50,192 nt of DNA from Pseudomonas fluorescens. GTDB taxonomy: Bacteria > Pseudomonadota > Gammaproteobacteria > Pseudomonadales > Pseudomonadaceae. Position numbers and translations under genes: made by a program. Where the stretch lies: positions 1 through 50,192 of the forward strand of contig NZ_CABVGX010000042.1 in the NCBI RefSeq assembly GCF_902497625.1, written 5' to 3'. The notes under the pieces were generated by a model that saw nothing but the letters and a program-made list of their open reading frames with translations, was not told the DNA's origin and did no database searches. This document shows positions 1 to 9,069 of the stretch, in pieces; position 1 is the first letter of the stretch; every line of letters starts with the position of its first letter.

Positions 1-1212
1 GCTCATGCCCCTGTCAGTACGCCGCAATCGGCTCCAGCGGCTGCGCCGGCCAAGCGTGCCGCGCAGAAAGTCGCGGATATGAGTGAAGAGCCGTCTCGTG
101 ACAGTTTCGACCCGATGGCAGGCGCCAGTTCGCAACAAGCTCCGATCCGTTCCGAGCAGCGCACGGTCCAGGTAGAGGGTGCGCTCAAACACACCAGTTA
201 CCTGAACCGTACCTTCACCTTCGAAAATTTTGTCGAGGGTAAGTCCAACCAGCTTGCCCGGGCTGCAGCCTGGCAAGTTGCGGACAACCCCAAGCACGGC
301 TACAACCCGCTGTTCCTGTATGGCGGCGTCGGCTTGGGTAAGACTCACTTGATGCATGCCGTGGGTAACCATCTATTAAAGAAGAACCCGAATGCCAAGG
401 TCGTGTACCTGCATTCCGAGCGTTTCGTGGCCGACATGGTCAAGGCGCTGCAACTGAACGCGATTAATGAATTCAAGCGTTTCTACCGTTCGGTCGATGC
501 GCTGCTGATTGATGACATTCAGTTCTTTGCCCGCAAGGAGCGCTCTCAGGAAGAATTCTTCCACACCTTCAACGCGTTGCTTGAGGGTGGCCAGCAGGTC
601 ATTCTCACCAGTGACCGCTATCCGAAAGAAATCGAAGGCCTGGAAGAGCGCTTGAAATCTCGCTTTGGCTGGGGCCTCACGGTTGCCGTCGAGCCGCCGG
701 AGCTGGAGACCCGTGTCGCGATCCTGATGAAAAAGGCCGATCAGGCCAAAGTGGATCTGCCCCACGACGCCGCGTTTTTTATTGCCCAGCGCATTCGTTC
801 CAACGTGCGTGAGCTGGAAGGCGCGCTCAAGCGCGTGATTGCTCACTCGCACTTCATGGGTCGGGATATCACCATCGAGCTGATTCGTGAATCCCTCAAA
901 GACCTGTTGGCACTTCAAGACAAACTGGTTTCTGTGGATAACATTCAGCGAACCGTTGCTGAGTACTACAAGATCAAGATTTCGGATTTGCTGTCCAAGC
1001 GTCGATCACGCTCGGTCGCTCGTCCACGTCAGGTTGCCATGGCGTTGTCCAAAGAGTTGACTAACCACAGCCTGCCGGAAATCGGTGATGTGTTTGGCGG
1101 CCGCGACCACACGACCGTTTTGCACGCCTGCCGCAAGATCAACGAACTCAAGGAATCCGATGCGGACATCCGCGAGGACTACAAGAACCTGCTGCGTACA
1201 CTGACTACTTGA
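1..1212 (+). CDS. dnaA: Chromosomal replication initiator DnaA (5' end outside window)
   Basis: DnaA is the AAA+ ATPase that binds DnaA boxes and melts the chromosomal origin. The reading frame is open from base 1, so the N-terminal domain I is outside the window and a Pro/Ala-rich linker is the first part seen. The Walker A motif GGVGLGKTH (about nt 322-348), Walker B LLIDDIQFF (about nt 502-528) and the C-terminal DNA-binding signature around GGRDHTTVLHACRKI (about nt 1096-1140) are all intact. The gene is followed 38 bp later by dnaN, the usual bacterial origin order. A perfect DnaA box lies within the coding sequence at 933-941. Identification is certain. Confidence 0.98.
   Translation, partial: AHAPVSTPQSAPAAAPAKRAAQKVADMSEEPSRDSFDPMAGASSQQAPIRSEQRTVQVEGALKHTSYLNRTFTFENFVEGKSNQLARAAAWQVADNPKHGYNPLFLYGGVGLGKTHLMHAVGNHLLKKNPNAKVVYLHSERFVADMVKALQLNAINEFKRFYRSVDALLIDDIQFFARKERSQEEFFHTFNALLEGGQQVILTSDRYPKEIEGLEERLKSRFGWGLTVAVEPPELETRVAILMKKADQAKVDLPHDAAFFIAQRIRSNVRELEGALKRVIAHSHFMGRDITIELIRESLKDLLALQDKLVSVDNIQRTVAEYYKIKISDLLSKRRSRSVARPRQVAMALSKELTNHSLPEIGDVFGGRDHTTVLHACRKINELKESDADIREDYKNLLRTLTT
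933..941 (-). promoter_or_regulatory. Perfect DnaA box inside dnaA
   Basis: TGTGGATAA is the reverse complement of the consensus DnaA box TTATCCACA. It is one of seven perfect copies seen in the chromosomal parts of this window. It may bind DnaA, but it lies in coding sequence and no function is proven. Confidence 0.6.
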
Positions 1213-1250
1213 TGACACCAGTGCAGCTTATTAAGGCAAGGGACTAGACC

Positions 1251-2354
1251 ATGCATTTCACCATTCAACGCGAAGCCCTGTTGAAACCCCTGCAACTGGT
1301 CGCGGGCGTCGTCGAGCGCCGACAGACCTTGCCGGTGCTCTCCAACGTGCTGCTGGTTGTCGAAGGCCAGCAATTGTCGCTGACCGGTACCGACCTCGAG
1401 GTCGAGCTGGTCGGTCGTGTGCAACTCGAGGAGCCAGCAGACCCGGGTTCCATCACCGTGCCAGCGCGCAAGCTGATGGATATTTGCAAGAGCCTGCCGA
1501 ACGACGCGCTGATAGACATCAAGGTCGACGAGCAGAAGCTGGTGGTGAAGGCCGGGCGTAGCCGTTTCACCCTGTCGACCCTGCCAGCCAACGATTTCCC
1601 GACGGTCGAAGAAGGTCCAGGCTCGCTCACGTGCAGCCTGGAGCAGAGCAAACTCCGTCGTCTCATCGAACGCACAAGCTTCGCCATGGCTCAGCAGGAC
1701 GTGCGTTATTACCTGAACGGCATGCTGCTGGAGGTTTCTGAAGGCATAATCCGCGCCGTGGCCACTGACGGTCATCGTCTGGCCATGTGTTCGATGAAGG
1801 CCGATATCGGTCAGCCGGATCGCCATCAGGTCATCGTGCCGCGCAAGGGTATTCTTGAACTGGCGCGTCTGCTGACTGAGCCAGACGGCATCGTCAGCAT
1901 CGTGCTGGGTCAGCACCACATCCGCGCGACCACTGGCGAATTTACCTTCACCTCGAAACTGGTCGACGGCAAATTTCCGGATTACGAGCGCGTCCTGCCC
2001 AAAGGCGGAGACAAGCTGGTACTCGGTGATCGCCAGGCCCTGCGTGAAGCATTCAGCCGTACCGCGATTTTGTCCAACGAGAAGTACCGAGGCATCCGCC
2101 TGCAACTGGCCAATGGTCAATTGAAGATCCAGGCCAATAACCCGGAGCAGGAAGAAGCGGAAGAGGAAGTAGGCGTTGAGTATAACGGCGGCAACCTGGA
2201 GATCGGCTTCAACGTGAGCTATCTGCTCGACGTTCTGGGTGTGATGACCACTGAACAGGTGCGCTTGATTCTGTCTGACTCCAACAGCAGCGCGCTGGTG
2301 CAGGAGTCGGATAATGACGACTCGGCGTACGTTGTCATGCCGATGCGTCTGTAA
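1251..2354 (+). CDS. dnaN: DNA polymerase III beta subunit (sliding clamp)
   Basis: The product is the ring-shaped processivity clamp that tethers DNA polymerase III and many other proteins to DNA. The ORF of 367 residues has the normal length for three tandem clamp domains, starts MHFTIQREALLKPL and ends with the family-typical VVMPMRL, the C-terminal strand that helps form the protein-binding pocket. It lies 38 bp after dnaA and 20 bp before recF, in the standard origin-proximal cluster, and the four genes are probably partly co-transcribed. Confidence 0.98.
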   Translation: MHFTIQREALLKPLQLVAGVVERRQTLPVLSNVLLVVEGQQLSLTGTDLEVELVGRVQLEEPADPGSITVPARKLMDICKSLPNDALIDIKVDEQKLVVKAGRSRFTLSTLPANDFPTVEEGPGSLTCSLEQSKLRRLIERTSFAMAQQDVRYYLNGMLLEVSEGIIRAVATDGHRLAMCSMKADIGQPDRHQVIVPRKGILELARLLTEPDGIVSIVLGQHHIRATTGEFTFTSKLVDGKFPDYERVLPKGGDKLVLGDRQALREAFSRTAILSNEKYRGIRLQLANGQLKIQANNPEQEEAEEEVGVEYNGGNLEIGFNVSYLLDVLGVMTTEQVRLILSDSNSSALVQESDNDDSAYVVMPMRL

Positions 2355-2374
2355 CCATGCTCAGCAGAAGCTAG

Positions 2375-3478
2375 ATGTCCTTAAGTCGCGTCTCGGTCAC
2401 CGCGGTGCGCAATCTGCACCCGGTGACCTTTTCCCCCTCCCCCCGAATCAATATTCTTTACGGCGCTAACGGCAGCGGCAAAACCAGTGTGCTGGAAGCC
2501 ATTCACCTGCTGGGGCTTGCCCGTTCGTTTCGTAGCAGCCGTTTGTTGCCGGTCATTCAGTACGAGCAGATGGCGTGCACGGTGTTTGGCCAGGTAGAGC
2601 TGGCCGAAGGTGGGCACAGTGCGTTGGGGGTCTCACGTGATCGCCAAGGTGAATTTCAGATCCGCATTGACGGCCAGAACGCGCGTAGCGCGGCGCAACT
2701 GGCAGAGATTCTTCCACTGCAGCTAATCAACCCCGACAGCTTCCGCCTGCTTGAAGGTGCACCGAAGATTCGTCGGCAGTTTCTCGACTGGGGTGTGTTC
2801 CACGTGGAACCGCGTTTCATGTCGACTTGGCAACGCTTGCAGAAGGCCTTGCGCCAGAGAAACTCTTGGCTGCGGCATGGTACACTTGACGCCGTTTCGC
2901 AAGCGGTTTGGGACAGAGAACTGTGCCAGGCGAGCGCCGAAATTGATGAATACCGCCGCGCCTATATCAAAGCCTTGAAACCAGTCTTTGAACAGACCTT
3001 GAGCGAACTGGTTGAGCTTGAGGGTTTGACGCTCAGCTATTACCGGGGGTGGGACAAGGATCGCGAGTTAAGTATCGTGCTTGCCGGGTCTATTCATCGA
3101 GACCAGCAAATGGGTCATACCCAGGCAGGGCCGCAACGAGCTGATCTGCGTCTCCGACTGGGAGCACACAACGCAGCGGACATATTGTCCCGCGGCCAGC
3201 AGAAGCTGGTGGTTTGTGCATTGCGGATAGCCCAAGGGCATCTCGTCAGCCAGGCCCGTCGGGGGCAGTGTATTTATCTGGTGGATGACTTGCCTTCCGA
3301 ACTGGACGAGCAACACCGTCGCGCACTTTGTCGCTTGTTGGAAGACTTACGCTGCCAGGTGTTTATCACCTGTGTAGATCATGAATTATTGAGGGAAGGC
3401 TGGCAGACGGAAACGCCAGTAGCTTTGTTCCACGTGGAACAGGGCCGTATCACCCAGACCCACGACCATCGGGAGTGA
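2375..3478 (+). CDS. recF: DNA replication and repair protein RecF
   Basis: RecF is an SMC-like ATPase that with RecO and RecR loads RecA at single-strand gaps. At 367 residues it is of normal length. The Walker A motif GANGSGKTS lies near residue 30, the ABC-type signature LSRGQQKL lies in the last third, and a Walker B segment YLVDDLPSELDEQ follows. Two copies of the palindrome GTTCCACGTGGAAC, the chromosomal parS sequence, are embedded in the coding sequence. gyrB starts 5 bp after the recF stop, so the two are likely translated from the same message. Confidence 0.97.
   Translation: MSLSRVSVTAVRNLHPVTFSPSPRINILYGANGSGKTSVLEAIHLLGLARSFRSSRLLPVIQYEQMACTVFGQVELAEGGHSALGVSRDRQGEFQIRIDGQNARSAAQLAEILPLQLINPDSFRLLEGAPKIRRQFLDWGVFHVEPRFMSTWQRLQKALRQRNSWLRHGTLDAVSQAVWDRELCQASAEIDEYRRAYIKALKPVFEQTLSELVELEGLTLSYYRGWDKDRELSIVLAGSIHRDQQMGHTQAGPQRADLRLRLGAHNAADILSRGQQKLVVCALRIAQGHLVSQARRGQCIYLVDDLPSELDEQHRRALCRLLEDLRCQVFITCVDHELLREGWQTETPVALFHVEQGRITQTHDHRE
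2797..2810. promoter_or_regulatory. parS: parS site (ParB-binding centromere) in recF
   Basis: GTTCCACGTGGAAC is a perfect 14-bp palindrome identical to the conserved Pseudomonas parS sequence bound by chromosomal ParB. A second copy lies 616 bp downstream. Perfect parS sites near recF and oriC are expected in this genus. Confidence 0.85.
3426..3441. promoter_or_regulatory. parS: parS site (16-bp perfect palindrome) at the end of recF
   Basis: TGTTCCACGTGGAACA is a perfect 16-bp palindrome that extends the 14-bp parS core by one base pair on each side. It sits about 40 bp before the gyrB start and should be a high-affinity ParB loading site. Confidence 0.87.
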
Positions 3479-3483
3479 AGGCA

Positions 3484-5901
3484 TTGAGCGAAGAAAATAC
3501 GTACGACTCAACGAGCATTAAAGTGCTGAAAGGCCTGGATGCCGTACGCAAACGTCCCGGTATGTACATTGGTGACACCGACGATGGCAGTGGTCTCCAC
3601 CACATGGTATTCGAGGTGGTTGATAACTCGATCGACGAAGCATTGGCTGGCCATTGCGACGACATCAGCATCATCATCCATCCGGACGAGTCCATCACCG
3701 TTCGCGACAACGGTCGTGGCATCCCGGTAGACGTGCACAAAGAAGAAGGCGTTTCGGCAGCCGAGGTCATCATGACCGTGCTGCACGCCGGCGGTAAGTT
3801 CGACGACAACTCCTACAAAGTATCCGGCGGCCTGCACGGTGTAGGTGTATCGGTGGTTAATGCCCTGTCCGAAGAGCTGATCCTGACTGTTCGCCGTAGC
3901 GGCAAGATCTGGGAACAAACTTACGTACACGGTGTTCCGCAAGAGCCGATGAAGATTGTTGGCGAGAGCGAAACCACAGGTACGCAGATCCACTTCAAGC
4001 CGTCCGATCAAACCTTCAAAAACATCCACTTCAGCTGGGACATCCTGGCCAAGCGGATCCGTGAGCTATCCTTCCTCAACTCCGGTGTCGGTATCGTCCT
4101 TAAGGATGAGCGCAGCGGCAAAGAAGAGCTGTTTAAGTACGAAGGCGGCCTGCGTGCGTTCGTTGAATATTTGAACACCAACAAAACTGCCGTCAATCAG
4201 GTGTTCCACTTCAACATTCAGCGCGAAGACGGCATCGGTGTTGAAATCGCTCTGCAGTGGAACGACAGCTTCAACGAGAACCTGTTGTGCTTCACCAACA
4301 ATATCCCGCAGCGCGATGGCGGTACTCACTTGGTGGGTTTCCGTTCCGCACTGACGCGTAACCTCAACACTTACATTGAAGCGGAAGGCCTGGCGAAGAA
4401 GCACAAAGTCGCGACCACCGGCGATGATGCGCGTGAAGGCTTGACCGCGATCATCTCGGTGAAGGTCCCTGATCCGAAGTTCAGCTCGCAGACCAAAGAC
4501 AAGCTGGTGTCTTCTGAAGTGAAGACCGCGGTCGAACAGGAAATGGGCAAGTACTTCTCCGACTTCCTGCTGGAAAACCCGAACGAAGCCAAACTGGTCG
4601 TCGGCAAGATGATCGACGCCGCACGTGCCCGTGAAGCGGCGCGCAAGGCCCGTGAGATGACTCGCCGTAAAGGCGCGCTGGACATCGCCGGCCTGCCGGG
4701 CAAACTGGCGGACTGTCAGGAAAAAGACCCTGCCCTCTCCGAACTTTACCTCGTGGAAGGTGACTCTGCTGGCGGATCCGCCAAGCAGGGACGTAACCGT
4801 CGCACCCAAGCCATCCTGCCGCTGAAGGGTAAGATCCTCAACGTCGAAAAAGCACGTTTCGACAAGATGATTTCTTCGCAGGAAGTGGGCACGCTCATCA
4901 CAGCTCTGGGCTGCGGCATTGGTCGTGACGAATACAACATCGACAAGTTGCGTTACCACAACATCATCATCATGACCGATGCTGACGTCGACGGCTCGCA
5001 CATCCGCACTCTGCTACTGACCTTCTTCTTCCGCCAGCTGCCAGAGCTGATCGAGCGCGGTTACATCTACATCGCTCAACCGCCACTGTACAAGGTCAAG
5101 AAAGGTAAGCAGGAGCAATACATCAAAGACGACGACGCCATGGAAGAGTACATGACGCAGTCGGCCCTGGAAGATGCAAGCCTGCACCTGAACGAAGACG
5201 CGCCAGGTATCTCCGGCGAGGCGCTCGAGCGCCTGGTGAATGACTTCCGTTTGGTGATGAAGACGCTCAAGCGTCTGTCGCGCCTCTACCCGCAGGAGCT
5301 GACCGAGCACTTCATCTATCTGCCAGCAGTCAGCATGGAACAGCTTTCCGATCACGCTGCGATGCAAGATTGGCTGGCCAAGTATGAGGTGCGTCTGCGC
5401 ACTGGAGAGAAGTCCGGCCTGGTTTACAAAGCCAGCCTTCGTGAAGACCGTGAACGTAATGTCTGGCTGCCAGAGGTTGAACTGATCTCTCACGGCCTAT
5501 CCAACTATGTCACTTTCAACCGCGACTTCTTCGGCAGCAACGATTACAAGACTGTGGTTTCGCTTGGCGCTCAATTGAGCACCTTGCTGGACGACGGCGC
5601 GTACATCCAGCGTGGCGAGCGTAAGAAGCCGGTCACCGAGTTCAAGGAAGCTCTTGAGTGGCTGATGGCTGAGAGCACCAAGCGTCACACTATCCAGCGC
5701 TACAAAGGTCTGGGCGAGATGAACCCGGATCAGCTGTGGGAAACCACCATGGATCCAAGCCAGCGCCGGATGCTTAAAGTGACTATTGAAGACGCCATTG
5801 GCGCCGACCAGATCTTCAACACCCTCATGGGGGATGCGGTCGAGCCACGTCGCGACTTCATCGAAAGTAATGCTCTGGCGGTGTCTAACCTGGATTTCTG
5901 A
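3484..5901 (+). CDS. gyrB: DNA gyrase subunit B
   Basis: GyrB is the ATPase subunit of DNA gyrase, which introduces negative supercoils. The GHKL ATPase motifs EVVDNSIDEA, NGRGIPV and GGLHGVGVSVV and the TOPRIM motifs LVEGDSAGGSAKQGR and DADVDGSHIRTL are present. I chose the TTG at 3484 (805 residues, beginning SEENTYDSTS) over the GTG at 3475, because GGGAG at 3469-3473 is well spaced for the TTG but abuts the GTG, and SEENTYDS matches the family N-terminus. The gene is complete. Its stop codon (5899-5901) is followed at once by the target duplication and left end of a Tn7-like transposon, which separates gyrB from its own terminator, now at 41430. Confidence 0.97.
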   Translation: MSEENTYDSTSIKVLKGLDAVRKRPGMYIGDTDDGSGLHHMVFEVVDNSIDEALAGHCDDISIIIHPDESITVRDNGRGIPVDVHKEEGVSAAEVIMTVLHAGGKFDDNSYKVSGGLHGVGVSVVNALSEELILTVRRSGKIWEQTYVHGVPQEPMKIVGESETTGTQIHFKPSDQTFKNIHFSWDILAKRIRELSFLNSGVGIVLKDERSGKEELFKYEGGLRAFVEYLNTNKTAVNQVFHFNIQREDGIGVEIALQWNDSFNENLLCFTNNIPQRDGGTHLVGFRSALTRNLNTYIEAEGLAKKHKVATTGDDAREGLTAIISVKVPDPKFSSQTKDKLVSSEVKTAVEQEMGKYFSDFLLENPNEAKLVVGKMIDAARAREAARKAREMTRRKGALDIAGLPGKLADCQEKDPALSELYLVEGDSAGGSAKQGRNRRTQAILPLKGKILNVEKARFDKMISSQEVGTLITALGCGIGRDEYNIDKLRYHNIIIMTDADVDGSHIRTLLLTFFFRQLPELIERGYIYIAQPPLYKVKKGKQEQYIKDDDAMEEYMTQSALEDASLHLNEDAPGISGEALERLVNDFRLVMKTLKRLSRLYPQELTEHFIYLPAVSMEQLSDHAAMQDWLAKYEVRLRTGEKSGLVYKASLREDRERNVWLPEVELISHGLSNYVTFNRDFFGSNDYKTVVSLGAQLSTLLDDGAYIQRGERKKPVTEFKEALEWLMAESTKRHTIQRYKGLGEMNPDQLWETTMDPSQRRMLKVTIEDAIGADQIFNTLMGDAVEPRRDFIESNALAVSNLDF

Positions 5902-5906
5902 TCCGG
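5902..5906. repeat. Left target-site duplication (TCCGG)
   Basis: TCCGG lies directly before the left tip of the transposon and is repeated directly after the right tip at 41407-41411. A 5-bp duplication is the known product of Tn7-type transposition. Joining the two flanks with one copy restores an uninterrupted gyrB 3' region leading into its terminator. Confidence 0.93.
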
Positions 5907-5976
5907 TGTAGGTGGGAAAAGTTAGTTTCCACTTCGGTCAAAGTTAAGCGATGTAGCCAAGGTTAGTTTCCATTTA
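5907..5976. repeat. Left transposon end with three TnsB-type repeats
   Basis: After the terminal TGTAGGTGGG there are three same-direction repeats with cores AAAGTTAG (5918-5925), AAAGTTAAG (5939-5947) and AAGGTTAG (5959-5966), spaced about 21 bp. The segment AGTTTCCACTTCGG after the first is also found, inverted, at 41321-41334 in the right end with one change. Canonical Tn7 has three TnsB sites at its left end, so these are inferred to be TnsB binding sites. Confidence 0.85.
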
Positions 5977-6032
5977 GGCTGAAAGCAAAAACCCCGTCAG
6001 ATGCAGATCTGCCGGGGTTTTTGCTTTCAGCC
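5977..6032. terminator. Bidirectional hairpin terminator inside the left end
   Basis: A 20-bp perfect inverted repeat (5977-5996 with 6013-6032) encloses a further CAGAT/ATCTG stem with loop GCAG. The stem includes AAAAACCCCG and CGGGGTTTTT, so each strand ends its GC-rich stem in a T run. It lies between gyrB and the convergent hsdR, so it can stop transcription from both sides. It appears to replace the native gyrB terminator, which the insertion moved away. Confidence 0.85.
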
Positions 6033-6106
6033 TAAGTGTTATCCGGAGGGCACTTGGCGCTAGAAATTGTATAAACCGCCCTGCATTAGGTGTTTCGGCG
6101 ACTTCG

Positions 6107-9058
6107 TCAGGCCCCTAACTGTATCTGGCCACTCTTCACCAACCTAGCGATGCTGGCATCGAAGGCGCGCTTGAAGTCAGGGTCTGACGCGTAGCTTTTG
6201 TAGAGGTCGAGCTCCCGCTTGCGCTCTGCATGAATCGCCTGAGCGATGATTTTTTCCATGGCCAACCGGCTATTCTGCTCATCCGGGTTGTTCTGTACCT
6301 GAGTGATGTAATCTGCGTGTTTAATCACATGGTTGGCTACGTTGATGAATTTTACCCGTTGCTCCTCTGGTGTAGCGTCCCAGCCGACAAAGAAGCGTTC
6401 GTTGAACATATTGATGATGTAATCCAGTTCGTCCAACGTAGGTTCAGCCACATGGTTTCCACGCATATTGGGGTTCTGTGGATCTACCTCTGCCTCGGAA
6501 CTGTCTAGGCCTATTTCTTGGTTCAGTTTTGAACGCTCAAGGCCATAGGTGCTCAGGTCGATGCTATTGAGCAGTTCGTCCAGAGCATCTTTTTGTGGGT
6601 CTTTAACCTTGAGCTTCGGAATCAGGAATTTGAGGAACCAGTGCAGCATTTCCCACGCTGCATTCTGGAACGGGATAATGCAGGCGATCTGGGCGTAGAT
6701 TTTGACGAACTGCTTGGCCTTAATCTTGAATTCGATACGTTGATCGTCGTCCAGCTCTTCATCGAAACGTGTGACAACCACGTCAATGATCGGATGCAGT
6801 TCCTCGGCCTCAGCATTGTTGAAGAACTTCTCGTTGAAGGCTTGGATCTCAGTAGCGTCATAGATACTGAAGGCGTCCAGCGCATCCTTGAGGTCATGCA
6901 GTACGTTCACATCAGTCGGCTCGGATAGTGACGTCGATGTGTAGAACGGATCGAAGGCGGCTTTGATTTCCTCGATGCTGTTGTAGAAGTCGAGGACGAA
7001 GGTGTCGGTCTTGCTCAGTTTCCAGGCGCAGCGATTGAGGCGTGACAACGCCTGTACCGCCAATACCCCTTGCAGTTTTTTGTCCACATACATGGTGTGG
7101 AGCTTCGGCTGGTCGAAGCCAGTAAGGTATTTATTGGCGACGACCAGCAATTTGTATCCATCCTTGTCAAACTCTGCCGGAGTATCCTTGGCCGGGAAGC
7201 CGTTAAGGCTGTCTTCTGTGTGCTCGATGCCATCAATGGTTTTGGCGCCCGAAAAGGCGATCATCGCCTTGAAGGGCGCATTGACCTTCTTCAGTTCGTC
7301 ACGGATAGCGAAGAAATAGCGCATGGCGCATTCGATATTTCGGGTCACCACCATCGCCTTGGCTTGGCCCTTGAGTTTCTTGGCCTGCCAGACCTTGGAG
7401 ATGAAGTGCTCCACCATGATGCCTGCCTTTACCTCAATGGTTTCCGGCGCGGCTTCGACGTAGGCTTTGAGCTTCTTATGAGCTTTGGCGCTGTCGAACA
7501 ACGGGTTATCTTCTGTCGACTTGGTAAGTTCGTAATAGCTCTTGTAGGTGGTGTAATTACCCAGTACGTCGAGGATGAATTGTTCCTCAATGGCTTGTTT
7601 CATCGAGTACAAGTGAAACGGGTAAAACTTGCCATCCGCGCTCTGCCTGCCGAACTTCTCCAGGGTGGCTGGTTTCGGAGAGGCAGTGAAGGCGAAGTAA
7701 CTGGCGTTCTTGCTCATCTGACGGCCTTTCATGGCCGCCAGAATCTTGTCCTGCAAATCTTCGGGTTCTTCCTCCCCTTCTGCTCCTAATGTGGTGTTGA
7801 GTTTGTCTGAGGCTGAGCCGGATTGTGATGAATGCGCCTCGTCGATGATTACGGCGAAGTTTCGCTCAGTTAGATCGCCAATCCCATCGACGATATGCGG
7901 AAATTTTTGCACCGTAGTGATGATGACCTTCTTGCCGAGTTCTAAGTGCGACTTGAGCTCGGCAGCGCTTTCCGCATGGGCAACGATGTTTTTAACCTCG
8001 GAGAACAGCTTAATGTTGTCTTTGATCTGACTATCCAATACGCGCCGGTCAGTCACCACGATCACCGAGTCGAACAGGTTTTGGCTGCCAGTGGCGTCAT
8101 AAAGCTCCACCAATTGGTAAGCTAGCCACGTTATCGAATTGGATTTACCGGAGCCAGCTGAGTGCTGAATCAGGTAGGTTTGCCCCAAGCCGTTGTGACG
8201 GGAGTTGGCCAACAGACTGCGCACCGCATCGAGCTGGTGGTAGCGCGGGAAGATCAGCGTCTTGCGCTCCTTACCAGACTTCTTGTCTTTCTCGATAGTG
8301 AGTTTAGCGAACTGCTCGATGATGTTGGAGATAGAGTGTCTTTGTAGGATTTCTTGCCACAGGTAAGCGGTCTTGTACCCGGAGGGGTTAACCGGGTTAC
8401 CCTTACCGAAGTTATTGCCCTTATTGAACGGCAGGAAGTTACTGTCGTTACCCGCCAACTGGGCACACATGTAGACCTCATCAGGGTCGACAGCGAGGTG
8501 TACTAGGCATCGTCCGAATTCGAACAGCGGTTCCAGCTGATTGCGGTCAGTGCGGTACTGCTTGATTGCATGCTGGACATGCTGACCCGTCCACGGATTT
8601 TTCAGCTCAAGGGTCGCGATGGCTAGGCCATTGACGAACAGCACCATATCCACTGATTTGAAGGTATCGCTGGCCGAGTAATGCACCTGTCGAGTCACAC
8701 TGAATTGATTGCTTCCGTAGTTAGCCTCAACCTCGGGATTCAGGGAATTGTAAGGCAGGCGGTACAGCAGGGTGAAATGGGCATCGTCGATGTCCAGGCC
8801 CTTTTTCAGCACCGCTAGCACGCTGTCTCGTTTGATTTTCTTGCTCAACCGCTCCAATACCAGCCGCTGCCAGTCGGGACGACTCTTCAGCTTGGCCAGC
8901 TCGGCAGACTGGGTTTCTTCTAGAAATTCCCAGAAGCGCTTGGAGTCGATGGCGAACTCGCGGTCGAAGTCGGTTGGGTTACCAATCCTGTAACTGTCCC
9001 GCACTAGAGCATTTTCAATATGGCTTTCCAGTGCGGCTTCGTTGGTTTGACTGACCAT
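6107..9058 (-). CDS. hsdR: Type I restriction endonuclease, HsdR subunit
   Basis: HsdR is the DNA-translocating and cleaving subunit of a type I restriction enzyme; with HsdM and HsdS it cuts unmethylated foreign DNA at a distance from the recognition site. The 983-residue protein has an N-terminal nuclease core with Asp137 and Glu151-x-Lys153 (ATLELKN), a helicase Walker A motif AGSGKS at 301-306 and DEAH at 406-409, followed by the second RecA-like domain (YLTGFDQPKLH, QALSRLNR). The start has a good ribosome site (AAGGAGA). It is the last gene of a leftward operon, 11 bp after hsdS, and converges on gyrB across a bidirectional terminator. All key motifs are intact. Confidence 0.95.
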   Translation of the reverse strand: MVSQTNEAALESHIENALVRDSYRIGNPTDFDREFAIDSKRFWEFLEETQSAELAKLKSRPDWQRLVLERLSKKIKRDSVLAVLKKGLDIDDAHFTLLYRLPYNSLNPEVEANYGSNQFSVTRQVHYSASDTFKSVDMVLFVNGLAIATLELKNPWTGQHVQHAIKQYRTDRNQLEPLFEFGRCLVHLAVDPDEVYMCAQLAGNDSNFLPFNKGNNFGKGNPVNPSGYKTAYLWQEILQRHSISNIIEQFAKLTIEKDKKSGKERKTLIFPRYHQLDAVRSLLANSRHNGLGQTYLIQHSAGSGKSNSITWLAYQLVELYDATGSQNLFDSVIVVTDRRVLDSQIKDNIKLFSEVKNIVAHAESAAELKSHLELGKKVIITTVQKFPHIVDGIGDLTERNFAVIIDEAHSSQSGSASDKLNTTLGAEGEEEPEDLQDKILAAMKGRQMSKNASYFAFTASPKPATLEKFGRQSADGKFYPFHLYSMKQAIEEQFILDVLGNYTTYKSYYELTKSTEDNPLFDSAKAHKKLKAYVEAAPETIEVKAGIMVEHFISKVWQAKKLKGQAKAMVVTRNIECAMRYFFAIRDELKKVNAPFKAMIAFSGAKTIDGIEHTEDSLNGFPAKDTPAEFDKDGYKLLVVANKYLTGFDQPKLHTMYVDKKLQGVLAVQALSRLNRCAWKLSKTDTFVLDFYNSIEEIKAAFDPFYTSTSLSEPTDVNVLHDLKDALDAFSIYDATEIQAFNEKFFNNAEAEELHPIIDVVVTRFDEELDDDQRIEFKIKAKQFVKIYAQIACIIPFQNAAWEMLHWFLKFLIPKLKVKDPQKDALDELLNSIDLSTYGLERSKLNQEIGLDSSEAEVDPQNPNMRGNHVAEPTLDELDYIINMFNERFFVGWDATPEEQRVKFINVANHVIKHADYITQVQNNPDEQNSRLAMEKIIAQAIHAERKRELDLYKSYASDPDFKRAFDASIARLVKSGQIQLGA

Positions 9059-9069
9059 GATTTCTCCTT

